A DNA stretch of 64,000 nucleotides. Origin: Oscillospiraceae bacterium. GTDB lineage: Bacteria; Bacillota; Clostridia; Oscillospirales; QAMX01. Within the stretch, counting starts at the first letter, position 1; the number at the start of each line of letters is the position of its first letter. The notes under the pieces are model-generated. The model ran no database searches, was not told where the DNA came from, and worked only from the letters and a program-made list of their open reading frames with translations. Positions 36,413 to 45,640 of this stretch are shown here, in pieces. The stretch lies in NCBI GenBank assembly GCA_015067825.1, contig SVLQ01000001.1, positions 324,485 to 388,484 of the forward strand, in the 5' to 3' direction. The position numbers and the translations under genes are program-made.

Positions 36413-36441
36413 ATTATAACACCGTTTTCCGGCTTTGTCAA
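36413..36441 (-). promoter_or_regulatory. sigma-A-type promoter of the MATE/beta-helix operon
   Basis: Minus strand perfect TTGACA (36441-36436), 17-bp spacer, perfect TATAAT (36418-36413). Divergent from the pgi promoter 27 bp away. Confidence 0.88.
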
Positions 36442-36467
36442 CGTAACGTTATCTCCGCAAACAACGG

Positions 36468-36496
36468 TTGTAAAAAGAGAAAAAATATGGTATAAT
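36468..36496 (+). promoter_or_regulatory. sigma-A-type promoter of pgi
   Basis: TTGTAA (36468-36473), 17-bp spacer, TATAAT (36491-36496) with TGG extended -10. A CAACGGTTG palindrome overlaps the -35. Confidence 0.8.
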
Positions 36497-36589
36497 GATT
36501 TTGTATGTACAGAAGTGTTGTCAAACGGCTTTTTTGCCGCAGAGGCCTTCTGTTTCCATCCGAAAATTCAAACACAGGAGATGTTTTTT

Positions 36590-37936
36590 ATGTCACTTTC
36601 CGTTTCCGTCAAGAATATGCTTTCATTTGCGTCGTACGACGCTTTGATGGCGGAGCTGCCCGCTGCGCACGCGACCCTTACCGGCCATACCGGCAAAGGC
36701 AGCGACTTCCTCGGCTGGCTCGCCCTGCCCACCCAGATCGACCGCGATGAAGTCGAGGCCGTGAAGGCCGCCGCCGCGAAGATCCGCTCGGATTCGCAGG
36801 TTCTGCTCGTCATCGGTATCGGCGGTTCGTACCTCGGTGCGCGCGCCGCGATCGAATTCATCAAGTCCCCCAACTATAACCTCGTCGCCAAGGATTCGCC
36901 GAAGATCTTCTTCGCCGGCAACTCGCTTTCTGCCGCACAGGCCGAAGAACTGATCTCGCTCCTCGACGGCGTTGATTACTCGATCAACGTCATCTCCAAA
37001 TCGGGCACGACGACCGAACCGGCCGTTGCCTTCCGTATTTTCCGCGAACTGATCGAACAACGCTACGGCGCGGAAGGTGCGAAAGAACGTATCTATGCCA
37101 CGACCGACAAGGCCCGCGGCGCGCTCAAAACGCTCGCCGATTCGCTCGGCTACACCACGTTCGTGATCCCCGATGACGTTGGCGGCCGTTTCTCCGTCCT
37201 CACGCCGGTCGGCCTGCTGCCGATCGCAGTCGCCGGCATCGACATCGACGCGATGCTGGAAGGCGCGGCTTCGATGGCCGTCCGCCTCGCCTCGCCCTCG
37301 GCCGACAACCCGGCCTGGCAGTACGCTGCCGCCCGCAACGCCCTCTACCGCCAGGGCTACACCACCGAGATCATCGCCGCCTACGAACCGCGTTTCCGTT
37401 ACGTCGGCGAATGGTGGAAGCAGCTCTACGGCGAAAGCGAAGGCAAAGACCTGAAGGGCATCTTCCCCGCCTCGGTCGACCTCACCGCCGACCTGCACTC
37501 GATGGGCCAGTACATCCAGCAGGGCATGCGCAACATCTTTGAAACCGTCGTCACCTTTGAAGAATCCGGCGCTCATATTTCCGTTCCGATGTCGGAAGAC
37601 AACCTCGACGGCTTGAACTTTATGGCCGGCAAAGAGCTCGACGAGCTCAACCGCATGGCCTCGCTCGGCACGATCCTCGCCCACGTTGACGGCGGAGTGC
37701 CCAACATCGCCATCGAGCTCGACGCCCCCAGCGCCTACACCTTCGGCGAACTCGTCTACTTCTTCGAATTCGCCTGCGGTCTCTCGGGCTATCTGCTCGG
37801 CGTCAACCCGTTCGACCAGCCCGGTGTTGAGGCTTACAAGCAGAATATGTACGCCCTGATCGGCAAGCCCGGCTTCGAGGCCAAGCGCGCCGAACTGGAA
37901 GCCCGCCTTTACGAAGGCCCGATGATCGGCGACTAA
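36590..37936 (+). CDS. pgi: glucose-6-phosphate isomerase
   Basis: 448 residues, the short bacterial PGI type. Blocks: [19 protein letters not shown] near residue 77, [16 protein letters not shown] near 135, [19 protein letters not shown] near 195, and [21 protein letters not shown] near 366, ending with the [15 protein letters not shown] motif that holds the catalytic Lys. It interconverts glucose-6- and fructose-6-phosphate. ATG 36590 has GGAG nine bases upstream; open frame extends further back but through the promoter. Confidence 0.97.
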   Translation: MSLSVSVKNMLSFASYDALMAELPAAHATLTGHTGKGSDFLGWLALPTQIDRDEVEAVKAAAAKIRSDSQVLLVIGIGGSYLGARAAIEFIKSPNYNLVAKDSPKIFFAGNSLSAAQAEELISLLDGVDYSINVISKSGTTTEPAVAFRIFRELIEQRYGAEGAKERIYATTDKARGALKTLADSLGYTTFVIPDDVGGRFSVLTPVGLLPIAVAGIDIDAMLEGAASMAVRLASPSADNPAWQYAAARNALYRQGYTTEIIAAYEPRFRYVGEWWKQLYGESEGKDLKGIFPASVDLTADLHSMGQYIQQGMRNIFETVVTFEESGAHISVPMSEDNLDGLNFMAGKELDELNRMASLGTILAHVDGGVPNIAIELDAPSAYTFGELVYFFEFACGLSGYLLGVNPFDQPGVEAYKQNMYALIGKPGFEAKRAELEARLYEGPMIGD

Positions 37937-37963
37937 ACAGCCGACGGAAAGGGAGAACGAACG

Positions 37964-38995
37964 ATGGCAAAATTATTCGGTAAAACGTACACGCGCAAAG
38001 AATTTACGCGGTATTCCGGCAACCCCTCGAACTTCGCAGGGATCACGCCCATGGTCTACAACGACGGCAAAGCCAAAGGTACCTCCGCTTTGGAAGTGCG
38101 CACCGGCAGCGGTCTGGAATTCACGCTTCTGCCCGACAAATGCCTCGATATCCCCGTTCTGCGCTACAAAGGTGTCACGATCTCGCAGCAGGCCAAAAAC
38201 GGTCTCACCAACCCGCTCTACGGCCAGCCGGTTCCGGGCGAATTCTCGCGCACGGTCTCCGGCGGTATGCTCTTTACCTCCGGTGTTCTGAATGCCGGTC
38301 CGGAAAGCGTCGAAGCCGACGGCACCTTCCATCAGTGCCACGGCAACATTGGCGTCACGCCGGCCGAAAATCTCTGCGCCCGCGCCTATTGGGACGGCGA
38401 CGAATACAAGATCGAAGCCTCGGGCTCGATGCGTGAAAGCGCCCTCTTCAAGCACAATCTGCGCCTGACGCGCAAGGTTGAGACCGCGCTTGGCGAAAAC
38501 TCGCTTTTGATTACCGACGAGCTGGAAAACCTCGGCTTTACTTCCGAGGAATTCTGCATGCTCTACCATTTTAATTTCGGTTTCCCCTTCCTCTGCGAGG
38601 ATCTGAAGCTGATCTTCCCGGAAAACAACTGCATTCCGCGTACACCGGAAGCGGCCGAGGGTTTGGATCAGGCAGATAAGATCATCCACCCCGAAGACGA
38701 TTTCTTTGAGCACGTGTTCTTCCGTGAAGTCTCCCCGGACGAAGACGGTTGGTGCACGATCAAAGCGGAAAACCCGCATCTCGGCATCGGCGCTGCCATT
38801 TCGTATGAAAAGGCACTTTTGCCGGTGCTCTGCGAGTGGAAATCGATGCGTTCCGGTGACTACGCGTTGGGCATTGAGCCAGCCAACATGTTTATCATGG
38901 GCCGCCAAGCCGAGCGTGTCAACGGCAGCCTGCAGCGAATCGGCTCGTTTGAAAAGCTCACCTTCCGCCTCAAGCTCTCGTTCTACGACCTGTAA
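37964..38995 (+). CDS. aldose-1-epimerase-like protein (DUF4432)
   Basis: 343 residues. A galactose-mutarotase-like beta-sandwich: ALEVRTGSGLEFTLLPDKCLDIPVLRYKG near residue 43, FHQCHGNIGVTPAEN near 122 (a conserved His), MLYHFNFGFPFL near 198 and CEWKSMRSGDYALGIEPANMF near 285, with the catalytic-type Glu of GIEPAN. It resembles the DUF4432 group. Probably mutarotates or binds a sugar; substrate unknown. It lies 27 bp after pgi and ends at a perfect terminator, consistent with a sugar-handling unit. Confidence 0.85.
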   Translation: MAKLFGKTYTRKEFTRYSGNPSNFAGITPMVYNDGKAKGTSALEVRTGSGLEFTLLPDKCLDIPVLRYKGVTISQQAKNGLTNPLYGQPVPGEFSRTVSGGMLFTSGVLNAGPESVEADGTFHQCHGNIGVTPAENLCARAYWDGDEYKIEASGSMRESALFKHNLRLTRKVETALGENSLLITDELENLGFTSEEFCMLYHFNFGFPFLCEDLKLIFPENNCIPRTPEAAEGLDQADKIIHPEDDFFEHVFFREVSPDEDGWCTIKAENPHLGIGAAISYEKALLPVLCEWKSMRSGDYALGIEPANMFIMGRQAERVNGSLQRIGSFEKLTFRLKLSFYDL

Positions 38996-39002
38996 CAGTT
39001 CG

Positions 39003-39038
39003 CAAAACCGGCGCAGACGACCTCTGCGCCGGTTTTCA
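39003..39038 (+). terminator. intrinsic terminator
   Basis: AAAACCGGCGCAGA, five-base loop, TCTGCGCCGGTTTT. The ribosome site of cca begins about 13 bases later, so cca seems to lack its own promoter. Confidence 0.85.
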
Positions 39039-39066
39039 CCACTTTCGCGGAAAGGAGGATCGGCCA

Positions 39067-40284
39067 ATGTTCCAACTCTCTCCTGAAACACAAATTGCAC
39101 TAAAAACATTGAATCGTGCCGGATTTGAGGCGTATTTGGTCGGTGGCTGTGTGCGCGATTATCTGCTCGGCACATCTCCGACCGATATCGATATCACCAC
39201 CAACGCAAAACCGGAAGAGGTAAAAGCCGTATTTTGCGACTATCTGACCATTGACACCGGCATTCGCCACGGCACGGTGACGGTTTCGATCAACCACCAG
39301 GCATTTGAGATCACCACCTACCGGGTGGATGTTGGCTATTCCGATGGCCGCCACCCAGACAAAGTATGTTTTACCGCCTCGCTCTATGAAGATGCGGCTC
39401 GCCGCGACTTCACCGTCAACGCCATGGCCTACCACCCCGACACAGGCGTGATCGACTACTTTCACGGCCGCGACGATTTGGCCGCAGGCGTGATTCGCTG
39501 CGTTGGCGATCCGGTTCGCCGTTTTGGCGAAGATGCGCTCCGGATGCTCCGGGCACTCCGGTTTGCCGCAACGCTCGGTTTTTCGATCGACGAACCAACC
39601 GCAGCTGCACTCCGCCAGCAAAAACACCTGCTCTCTCAGGTTTCGGCAGAGCGTGTCACCGCTGAGCTCTTCAAGCTGTTGGTCGGCAAAAACGCCGGTC
39701 AGGTGCTTCGGCAGCACCTCCCTGTTCTTGCCGCGTACCTGCCGGAGTTGGGGCAGCTTGATCCCGACATGACCGGTGCACTCCTGCGCCGTTTGCCGCA
39801 AACACTCCATTTGCGGCTTGCCGGTCTGCTGATCCGATTGCCGTTTGAGAAAGCTCAGGCCGTTTTCGAGCGGTTGCGTCTCGACAATAAAACAAAGAAA
39901 AATACGCTCTCTCTGCTCACACTTTACCATAAGCGCTACAGCATTGACAGACACTCGCTGAAATATCAGCTGTGGAACTTCGGAGTTTCAACGGTGCTCG
40001 ATTACTACACTTTGATGGCTGAAGCGCGCGCAATCGCCGATGATTCTCTCGGCGCCAACGACGCCCGCAGAGCCACGGCTCAGGTGCGGGATATTATCGC
40101 CAGCAACGAATGTTACAGCAAAGAGACGCTCGCGCTGCGCGGGGCAGATCTGGCGGAATTCGGACTTGTTGGCGCACAGATTAACGAGTGGCTCACACAT
40201 TTGGTGTACGAAGTGCTCGATGGTCGCCTCGAAAATACCCGTGAGGCTTTGCTCAACTATATCCGCAAGAAAAACAAACAGTAA
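39067..40284 (+). CDS. cca: CCA tRNA nucleotidyltransferase
   Basis: 405 residues, class II. The catalytic loop is AYLVGGCVRDYLLGTSPTDIDITTNA near residue 19 (GS/GG...DxD). Further blocks are HGTVTVSI, FEITTYR, YEDAARRDFTVNAMAYHPDTG and GDPVRRFGEDALRMLRALRFA near 156. It adds or repairs the 3'-CCA end of tRNA. The C-terminal region is shorter and less conserved, and the HD domain of some homologues is absent. AAAGGAGG lies upstream of the ATG. Confidence 0.95.
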   Translation: MFQLSPETQIALKTLNRAGFEAYLVGGCVRDYLLGTSPTDIDITTNAKPEEVKAVFCDYLTIDTGIRHGTVTVSINHQAFEITTYRVDVGYSDGRHPDKVCFTASLYEDAARRDFTVNAMAYHPDTGVIDYFHGRDDLAAGVIRCVGDPVRRFGEDALRMLRALRFAATLGFSIDEPTAAALRQQKHLLSQVSAERVTAELFKLLVGKNAGQVLRQHLPVLAAYLPELGQLDPDMTGALLRRLPQTLHLRLAGLLIRLPFEKAQAVFERLRLDNKTKKNTLSLLTLYHKRYSIDRHSLKYQLWNFGVSTVLDYYTLMAEARAIADDSLGANDARRATAQVRDIIASNECYSKETLALRGADLAEFGLVGAQINEWLTHLVYEVLDGRLENTREALLNYIRKKNKQ

Positions 40285-40337
40285 AAATCCCTAAAAAAGA
40301 GATCCGCCGGACATCGTTCCGGCAGAAGCGAGGGCGT

Positions 40338-41168
40338 ATGGCTAAATTTGATTCCAACCGCAGCACCGCTCCGATCATCCGCGAGATCGGTTTTTCCAAT
40401 CCCGCGATTGCCGTTGTGCGCAAAATTCTCACGTCCGGCGCCAAACCCTACGACACCCAGTGCGTGCTCGACGGATATTGGGCGCTTGCAAAAGCCGCCG
40501 ACGCCAAAATGCCGATCCATTCGTTCTTTTTCTGCGACGAGTTCATCGAAAGCGAGACGGCGCTTGCGCTGAAGCAGCGTTACCTCGGTCTGGCGGAAGA
40601 ATGCTACTCGGTATCGGCCAAAACATTTGAAAAGCTCAGCGACCGCGACGATCCCTGCGGCATGATCGCCGTTGCGGATTTCCCGCAGTACGTGCCGGAC
40701 GATCTGAAAAAAGAGCCGATTTTAGTCATCATGGAACATCTGGAAACGCCGGGCAATATCGGCACGATCCTTCGCACCTGTGACGGTGCGGGTATCCACG
40801 GTGCGCTCGCCGTCAATCAGAAGGTGCGCTTCACCCATCCAAAGCTGATCAAGGGCAGCATGGGTGCGGCGTTCTCGGTGCCGATGGCTTCGTTTGCCAC
40901 GGTTTCGGAATGCAAAAAGTGGCTCGTGGACAACGGATACCACGTTTATCTCGCCGATACGCGCGCCAAAAAGAGTTTGGGCGAACTCACCTATCAGTTC
41001 CCCGCGGCTCTTGTCTGCGGCAGCGAGCGTTACGGTATTTCGCCGGAATGGCTCGACGGCCACGAAAATCTGATCAAAATCCCCATGCGCGGCACCGGCG
41101 ACTCCCTAAACGTCGGCGTTGCCGCTTCGATCTTCCTCTACGACATGGCTGTGCAGCTTTACCGCTGA
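40338..41168 (+). CDS. TrmH/SpoU family RNA 2'-O-methyltransferase
   Basis: 276 residues. The N-terminal substrate-binding region is followed by SPOUT motifs: LVIMEHLETPGNIGTILRTCDGAGIHG near residue 133, ALVCGSERYGISPEW near 220 and IKIPMRGTGDSLNVGVAASIFLYD near 245, which forms the trefoil-knot SAM site. It methylates a ribose in rRNA or tRNA; the position is not predictable. Located 53 bp after cca and 26 bp before the UDPGP gene. Confidence 0.9.
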   Translation: MAKFDSNRSTAPIIREIGFSNPAIAVVRKILTSGAKPYDTQCVLDGYWALAKAADAKMPIHSFFFCDEFIESETALALKQRYLGLAEECYSVSAKTFEKLSDRDDPCGMIAVADFPQYVPDDLKKEPILVIMEHLETPGNIGTILRTCDGAGIHGALAVNQKVRFTHPKLIKGSMGAAFSVPMASFATVSECKKWLVDNGYHVYLADTRAKKSLGELTYQFPAALVCGSERYGISPEWLDGHENLIKIPMRGTGDSLNVGVAASIFLYDMAVQLYR

Positions 41169-41194
41169 TATCAGAAAGAAAGGACACGATCTGT

Positions 41195-42412
41195 ATGGAA
41201 ACGATCCGCGCAAAACTGGCTGAATTCGGTCAGGAACACCTGCTCTACGGCTTCGACACACTCCCGGCAGACCGCCAGACTTCTTATCTCGCCGCGCTCT
41301 CCGAACTTGATCTCGCCTACATCAAAAAGCTTTCCGAAAACGCCCACGTTTCGCCGACTTTGGGCGGAGCGATCACCCCCAGCCCTTCGACGCGGGCGTC
41401 GGATCTGACCACCGAAGAAACGGCCGAGCTGACCGCAATCGGCAAACAGTTGATCGCTTCGAATACGGTCGCCGTTGTGACGATGGCCGGCGGACAGGGC
41501 ACGCGCCTCGGCTACGACGGACCCAAGGGCTGTTTTGACGTTGGCATCGGCATCCCGCTGTTCGGGCTGATCGCTTCGCGCATTGCCGCGCTGCAGGCCG
41601 AAACAGGCGGAGTGCTCCCCTGGTACATCATGACCAGCAACGAAAACCACGAAAAGACCGTGGCGTTTTTCCGAGATAATAAGTTTTTTGGCCTGAACCC
41701 GGCCGACGTCTTTTTCTTCCCGCAGGGACAACTGCCGCTCGTTTCCACCGACGGCAAGATCCTGCTCGCAGAGATCGGACGCGTGGCAGAAGGCCCCGAC
41801 GGCAACGGCGGTGTTTTTGCCGCGCTGCTCGCCTCCGGTGCGCTCGCCGATATGGAAAAACGCGGGATCCGTCAGGTCTTCGTTTGCGGCATCGACAACG
41901 CGCTTGTGCGCCCGGCCGATCCGCTGTTTTTGGGATTTTTCGAGCGCGACGGCGCGCCGTGCGCCAGCAAATCGGTGGCAAAGGCCTCGCCCGAAGAGCG
42001 CGTCGGCGCATTTTGCGTCAAGGATGGGCATCCGTGCGTGATCGAATACACCGAGCTGACACCCGAGATGCGCCAAGCTCGCAATGATGCCGGCCTGCTC
42101 ACATACGGCGACGCCAACATCGTCACTCACTTGATGCGCTTCGACGCGCTGAAAACGCTCTGCACGCGCGGTCTGCCGATGCACACGGCATTCAAGGCGA
42201 TCCCCCACTATCTGCCCGGACAGGGACAGATCACCCCAAAAGAACCCAACGCTTATAAATTCGAAAGCTTTATCTTCGATGCGTTCTCCGCGCTCGATCG
42301 CATGGCGATCCTGCAGGTTACGCGTGAGGCTGAATTCGCGCCGGTCAAAAATGCTACCGGCAACGACAGTCCCGCGACCGCGCTCGCCCTGCTCCGCCAA
42401 AACGGCTATTGA
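41195..42412 (+). CDS. UDPGP-family uridylyltransferase (UAP1-like)
   Basis: 405 residues. VTMAGGQGTRLGYDGPKGCFDVG near residue 93 is the nucleotide-binding loop of the eukaryotic-type UDP-sugar pyrophosphorylases. WYIMTSNENHEKTVAFF and FFPQGQLPLVSTDGKI follow, then GIDNALVRPADPLFLGF and CVIEYTELTPEMR. Best guess is UDP-N-acetylglucosamine or UDP-glucose pyrophosphorylase; the GPKG loop does not separate these. Unusual relative to the common bacterial GlmU/GalU types. ATG 41195 is the natural start; longer frame upstream overlaps the methyltransferase. Confidence 0.87.
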   Translation: METIRAKLAEFGQEHLLYGFDTLPADRQTSYLAALSELDLAYIKKLSENAHVSPTLGGAITPSPSTRASDLTTEETAELTAIGKQLIASNTVAVVTMAGGQGTRLGYDGPKGCFDVGIGIPLFGLIASRIAALQAETGGVLPWYIMTSNENHEKTVAFFRDNKFFGLNPADVFFFPQGQLPLVSTDGKILLAEIGRVAEGPDGNGGVFAALLASGALADMEKRGIRQVFVCGIDNALVRPADPLFLGFFERDGAPCASKSVAKASPEERVGAFCVKDGHPCVIEYTELTPEMRQARNDAGLLTYGDANIVTHLMRFDALKTLCTRGLPMHTAFKAIPHYLPGQGQITPKEPNAYKFESFIFDAFSALDRMAILQVTREAEFAPVKNATGNDSPATALALLRQNGY

Positions 42413-42442
42413 TCCCATCCTACACAGGAGATGACCCATTCC

Positions 42443-44194
42443 ATGCTGCAGTCCAAGCACCCTCTGCCGCTCGTTTTCGACGGCGCATTCGGCACATATT
42501 ATGCCGAACGCACGCACGATCACGCGCCGTGCGAGCTCGCCAACATCAGCGCTCCCGAAACCGTGCGGTCGATCCACCGCGAGTATATCGCCTCCGGTGC
42601 ACAGGCGATCAAGACCAACACCTTCGCCTGCAACGCGGTAACTTTTCCGGACCGTCAAGAACGCATCCGGCTCATCCGCGCCGGATACGAAAACGCACTT
42701 GCCGCCGCAGAAGAAAAGCACACCGCGGTATTTGCCGATATCGGCCCGATCGCCGACGGCGAAAGCAGCGATTACATGGAAATTGCGCAGGAGTTTCTCG
42801 CTTTGGGCGCCGAACAATTTTTGTTTGAGACCCAAGCCGAACTCGCTCCGCTGATCCCGGTGTTTGCCGCGATCCGTACTTCCGTGCCGACGGCAACGAT
42901 CATCGTTTCGTTTGCCGCCGCGCAGGACGGGTTTACCCGCCGCGGACGCAACGGTTTGCAGCTTTTGCGCGAGGCCGCCGCGCTTGATACGGTCGACGCA
43001 GTCGGTTTGAACTGTATCTGCGGCCCGGCGCATCTCGTGCGGTTGGCAAAAGAAGTGATGCCGCTTGCAAAGCCGTTTTCGGCGATGCCCAATTCGGGCT
43101 ATCCTTCGGCTGCCGGCGGACGCACCGTTTACATCAACAACGCCGAATACTTCGCCGGCAAGCTTGCCGAGCTCAAAGAGCTTGGGGCGGCGATCGTCGG
43201 CGGTTGCTGCGGCACGACCCCCGAGCATATCCGCACTTACGTCAACTCCCAACACCTGCCGCTCCCGAACGCGTCCATTCCGGCGGCTGCAACGCAAACG
43301 AACACGCAGCCCATCCGCCCCAACGCCTTCCGTAAAAAACTGATGGACGGGACGAAAAAGGTCATTGCGGTCGAACTCGACCCGCCGCAGGAAAACGACC
43401 TTTCTCCCCTCTTCTCCGCAGCCGAAACCTTCAGGGATCTCGGTGTCGATCTGCTGACCTTTGCCGATTCGCCGCTCGCACGCACCCGTGCCGACAGTTT
43501 AACGACGGCGGCGGCGATTGGAAGCAAGACCGGGATCGAAGTGATGCCGCACTTGACCTGCCGCGACCGCAATCAGATCGCGCTTAAGGGCGGTTTGCTC
43601 GCGGCCAACGCGTTGGGCGTTTCCAACGTTCTGGCTGTGACCGGCGACCCGCTCATCGACGCCGGACACGGCAAAGCGCGATCGGTGTTCTCGATGAATT
43701 CGCAAGGGCTGATGCACCTGATCGGCGACCTCAACACCTCGGTATTCCGCACCGCACCGATCTTTATCGGCGGTGCGCTGAACATCAACGCCCTGCATTT
43801 CGACGTCGAGCTCGCCCGTGCGCAGAAAAAGATCGACGCCGGTGCCGAATTTTTCCTCACGCAGCCGGTCTTCACCGATGAGGCCGCCAAGAACCTCGCT
43901 ATGGCCAAGCAGACGCTTCCGGCCAAGATCCTTGCCGGGATTTTCCCCGTCGCCGGCTACAAAAACGCACTATTTTTGAATAACGAAGTTTCGGGAATCA
44001 CGATCGACGAGGAATTCCTCGCCGTTCTCGCCGCTGCGAAACCCGAAGACGTACCCGCACTTTCGGTGGAATACTCGCTGGCGATGGCCCGAAAGGCGGC
44101 TCCTTGGTGCGACGGGTTCTACCTGATGACGCCGCTGCGCCGCTTCGATATCGTCGCGCTGCTTGCCGAACGCATCCGCACGGAGCTCTGTTAG
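42443..44194 (+). CDS. bifunctional homocysteine S-methyltransferase / methylenetetrahydrofolate reductase
   Basis: 583 residues, two domains. Residues 1-275 are a betaine-homocysteine-type methyltransferase: LVFDGAFGTYYAER at the start and zinc Cys in LNCICGP and VGGCCGTTPEHI. Residues 300-583 are an MTHFR barrel: VELDPPQENDLSPLF, GIEVMPHLTCRDRN, NVLAVTGDPLI and EFFLTQPVFTDEAA. Such fusions (YitJ-like) make methyl-THF and methylate homocysteine without a B12 domain. Start 42443 places GGAG 12 bases upstream; ATG 42431 touches the ribosome site. No SAM riboswitch precedes it. Confidence 0.9.
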   Translation: MLQSKHPLPLVFDGAFGTYYAERTHDHAPCELANISAPETVRSIHREYIASGAQAIKTNTFACNAVTFPDRQERIRLIRAGYENALAAAEEKHTAVFADIGPIADGESSDYMEIAQEFLALGAEQFLFETQAELAPLIPVFAAIRTSVPTATIIVSFAAAQDGFTRRGRNGLQLLREAAALDTVDAVGLNCICGPAHLVRLAKEVMPLAKPFSAMPNSGYPSAAGGRTVYINNAEYFAGKLAELKELGAAIVGGCCGTTPEHIRTYVNSQHLPLPNASIPAAATQTNTQPIRPNAFRKKLMDGTKKVIAVELDPPQENDLSPLFSAAETFRDLGVDLLTFADSPLARTRADSLTTAAAIGSKTGIEVMPHLTCRDRNQIALKGGLLAANALGVSNVLAVTGDPLIDAGHGKARSVFSMNSQGLMHLIGDLNTSVFRTAPIFIGGALNINALHFDVELARAQKKIDAGAEFFLTQPVFTDEAAKNLAMAKQTLPAKILAGIFPVAGYKNALFLNNEVSGITIDEEFLAVLAAAKPEDVPALSVEYSLAMARKAAPWCDGFYLMTPLRRFDIVALLAERIRTELC

Positions 44195-44195
44195 C

Positions 44196-44627
44196 ATGAT
44201 GGACAGGGCGGCGTTAGAATCCTATATCCGCGACCACTACGGCGCGGACGCGGGGTACCCATGGACGGTGTACCCGCATTACGCGGTCTTCCGCCATTTG
44301 GGGCAAAAGAAATGGTTTGCCGTTACGATGCGCCTCTCGCGTGCAACGCTCGGACTTCCGGGCGAAGGAACGGTCGACGTGGTAAATTTAAAATGCGACC
44401 CGCTCATCGTGCCGACGCTGACGGGCGAAGCGGGATTCCTTCCGGCGTACCATATGTCAAAGGTACATTGGATCACCGTTTTGCTCGACGGAACAGTTGA
44501 CGATGCGCAGCTGAAATGGCTGTTGGAAGAGAGTTACGCGCTGACAAAACCGAAGAAAAAAAGAACCGCACGCAAAGGCAGTACCGGACAAGAAAACATA
44601 GAATCCGCCCATCAAGAAATGTCTTGA
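44196..44627 (+). CDS. MmcQ/YjbR family protein
   Basis: 143 residues. The fold signature is YPHYAVFRHLGQKKWFAVTM near residue 24, NLKCDPLIVPTL near 66, PAYHMSKVHWITVLLDG near 87 and LLEESYALTKPK near 110, as in the small double-wing DNA-binding-like YjbR proteins; function not established. A basic extension follows. Start at 44196 has GGAG 10 bases upstream; the stop lies inside the terminator stem. Confidence 0.88.
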   Translation: MMDRAALESYIRDHYGADAGYPWTVYPHYAVFRHLGQKKWFAVTMRLSRATLGLPGEGTVDVVNLKCDPLIVPTLTGEAGFLPAYHMSKVHWITVLLDGTVDDAQLKWLLEESYALTKPKKKRTARKGSTGQENIESAHQEMS

Positions 44628-44642
44628 TGGGCGGATCGTTTT
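44601..44642 (+). terminator. intrinsic terminator
   Basis: ATCCGCCCATCAAGA, four-base loop, TCTTGATGGGCGGAT, then CGTTTTA. It overlaps the 3' end of the yjbR-like gene. Confidence 0.82.
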
Positions 44643-44768
44643 ACGCCGGTCAAACAGCAGCTTTGGTGCAGATCGAAGAGATGCGCCAAAGCGGCAGTTG
44701 AACGGGCTATGGTTTCTTGGCCGGTGCTGCCAAAGGATTAGAAAACCTTGCGTGCGTTTTTTTGCGGA

Positions 44769-45086
44769 TCATCTGCCTTCTTCAAACTTCACACCGGAAG
44801 GATAGCGGCTTTCGGTCAGTGCGGATTTCATCTTGGCAACCTCTTCAATATCGACGCCGTAGATATTGGCGATCGCCAGCGCGTAATAGATCACGTCATA
44901 TAATTCTTCGTCGATCGTCCCGACAATCTCGGAACTGTTTTGCGCTTTCAACCCTTTGCGCATAGCCCGGGAAAGCTCGCCCACCTCTTCGGTCAGTTTT
45001 AAAAAGTAATCTTTCAAAAGCTCGGGATGAAAGTCTTTTTCCTTAATATAGGCCTGTAAATACCGGATCGTTGTTTTTCCATCCAT
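44769..45086 (-). CDS. MazG-like nucleotide pyrophosphohydrolase
   Basis: 105 residues. All-alpha NTP pyrophosphatase signature: KLTEEVGELSRAMRKGL near residue 28 (ExxE) and IDEELYDVIYYALAIANIYGVDIEE near 55 (EExxD). These acidic residues hold Mg2+ to hydrolyse non-canonical NTPs or related molecules. Start at 45086 is preceded by AGGAG eight bases away; upstream frame overlaps the HD gene. It follows the HD gene by five bases. Confidence 0.85.
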   Translation of the reverse strand: MDGKTTIRYLQAYIKEKDFHPELLKDYFLKLTEEVGELSRAMRKGLKAQNSSEIVGTIDEELYDVIYYALAIANIYGVDIEEVAKMKSALTESRYPSGVKFEEGR

Positions 45087-45091
45087 CAGAC

Positions 45092-45631
45092 TCACTCCTG
45101 TACACCGGTTTTCAGATCGGCAAAGAAACGATTGGTAAAAGCGTTCATTTCTTCGCACAGCGGGATCGTCTCCGGCAAATAACACTTGTTTTGGTCTAAC
45201 ACGTTCTTTTCCATGTAGTCCATGGTTTCACGCAAGGTCTGTCCGCGAACCGAACCGGTGATCAGCGTTTTGACCACCAAATACGTTTTTCCGCCTTCCA
45301 AAACGTGCGCATCGTGTAAAATCTTCCCCTCGATCGTTTCGGGGATCTCGCTCCGCTGCGATTCCCACGCGACTTGGACGGTTTTGGCGATCATCGCTTC
45401 GCCGTAGTTCTGTGCGCGCATCCATTGCTTGACGCGTTCTTCGTCGCGGTAGATAAATCCGTGGAAGTAAGTCGCCAGCTTTAAGCACTCTTTTTCGACC
45501 TCGTAGTTGCTGACGGACAGGATCTTTTCGACCATTCTTCCAACCAGCTCAACGTGCCACATGTTGTGCATGATATCTTTATCCGCATAATACGGCTCGA
45601 CAAATTCGAGCAGAGCTTTTTCGTCCAACAT
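45092..45631 (-). CDS. HD-domain metal-dependent phosphohydrolase
   Basis: 179 residues. DIMHNMWHVELVGRMVEKIL near residue 19 supplies the first His residues, LATYFHGFIYRDEE near 53 corresponds to the HD pair position, and KILHDAHVLEGG near 103 supplies HD-type ligands. The motif is recognisable but the central HD is HG, so metal binding may rest on the later HDAH. Function unknown; the neighbouring MazG suggests nucleotide housekeeping. GAGGT lies before the ATG. Confidence 0.72.
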   Translation of the reverse strand: MLDEKALLEFVEPYYADKDIMHNMWHVELVGRMVEKILSVSNYEVEKECLKLATYFHGFIYRDEERVKQWMRAQNYGEAMIAKTVQVAWESQRSEIPETIEGKILHDAHVLEGGKTYLVVKTLITGSVRGQTLRETMDYMEKNVLDQNKCYLPETIPLCEEMNAFTNRFFADLKTGVQE

Positions 45632-45640
45632 ATGTTACCT

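Noticed and set aside
41171..43297. A 708-codon minus-strand open frame across the UDPGP and methyltransferase genes
   Set aside because: It crosses two real genes and their junction, has no ribosome site and no family signature.
44643..44768. Possible small gene between yjbR-like and MazG-like genes
   Set aside because: No ribosome site or coding pattern; short convergent gap after the terminator.
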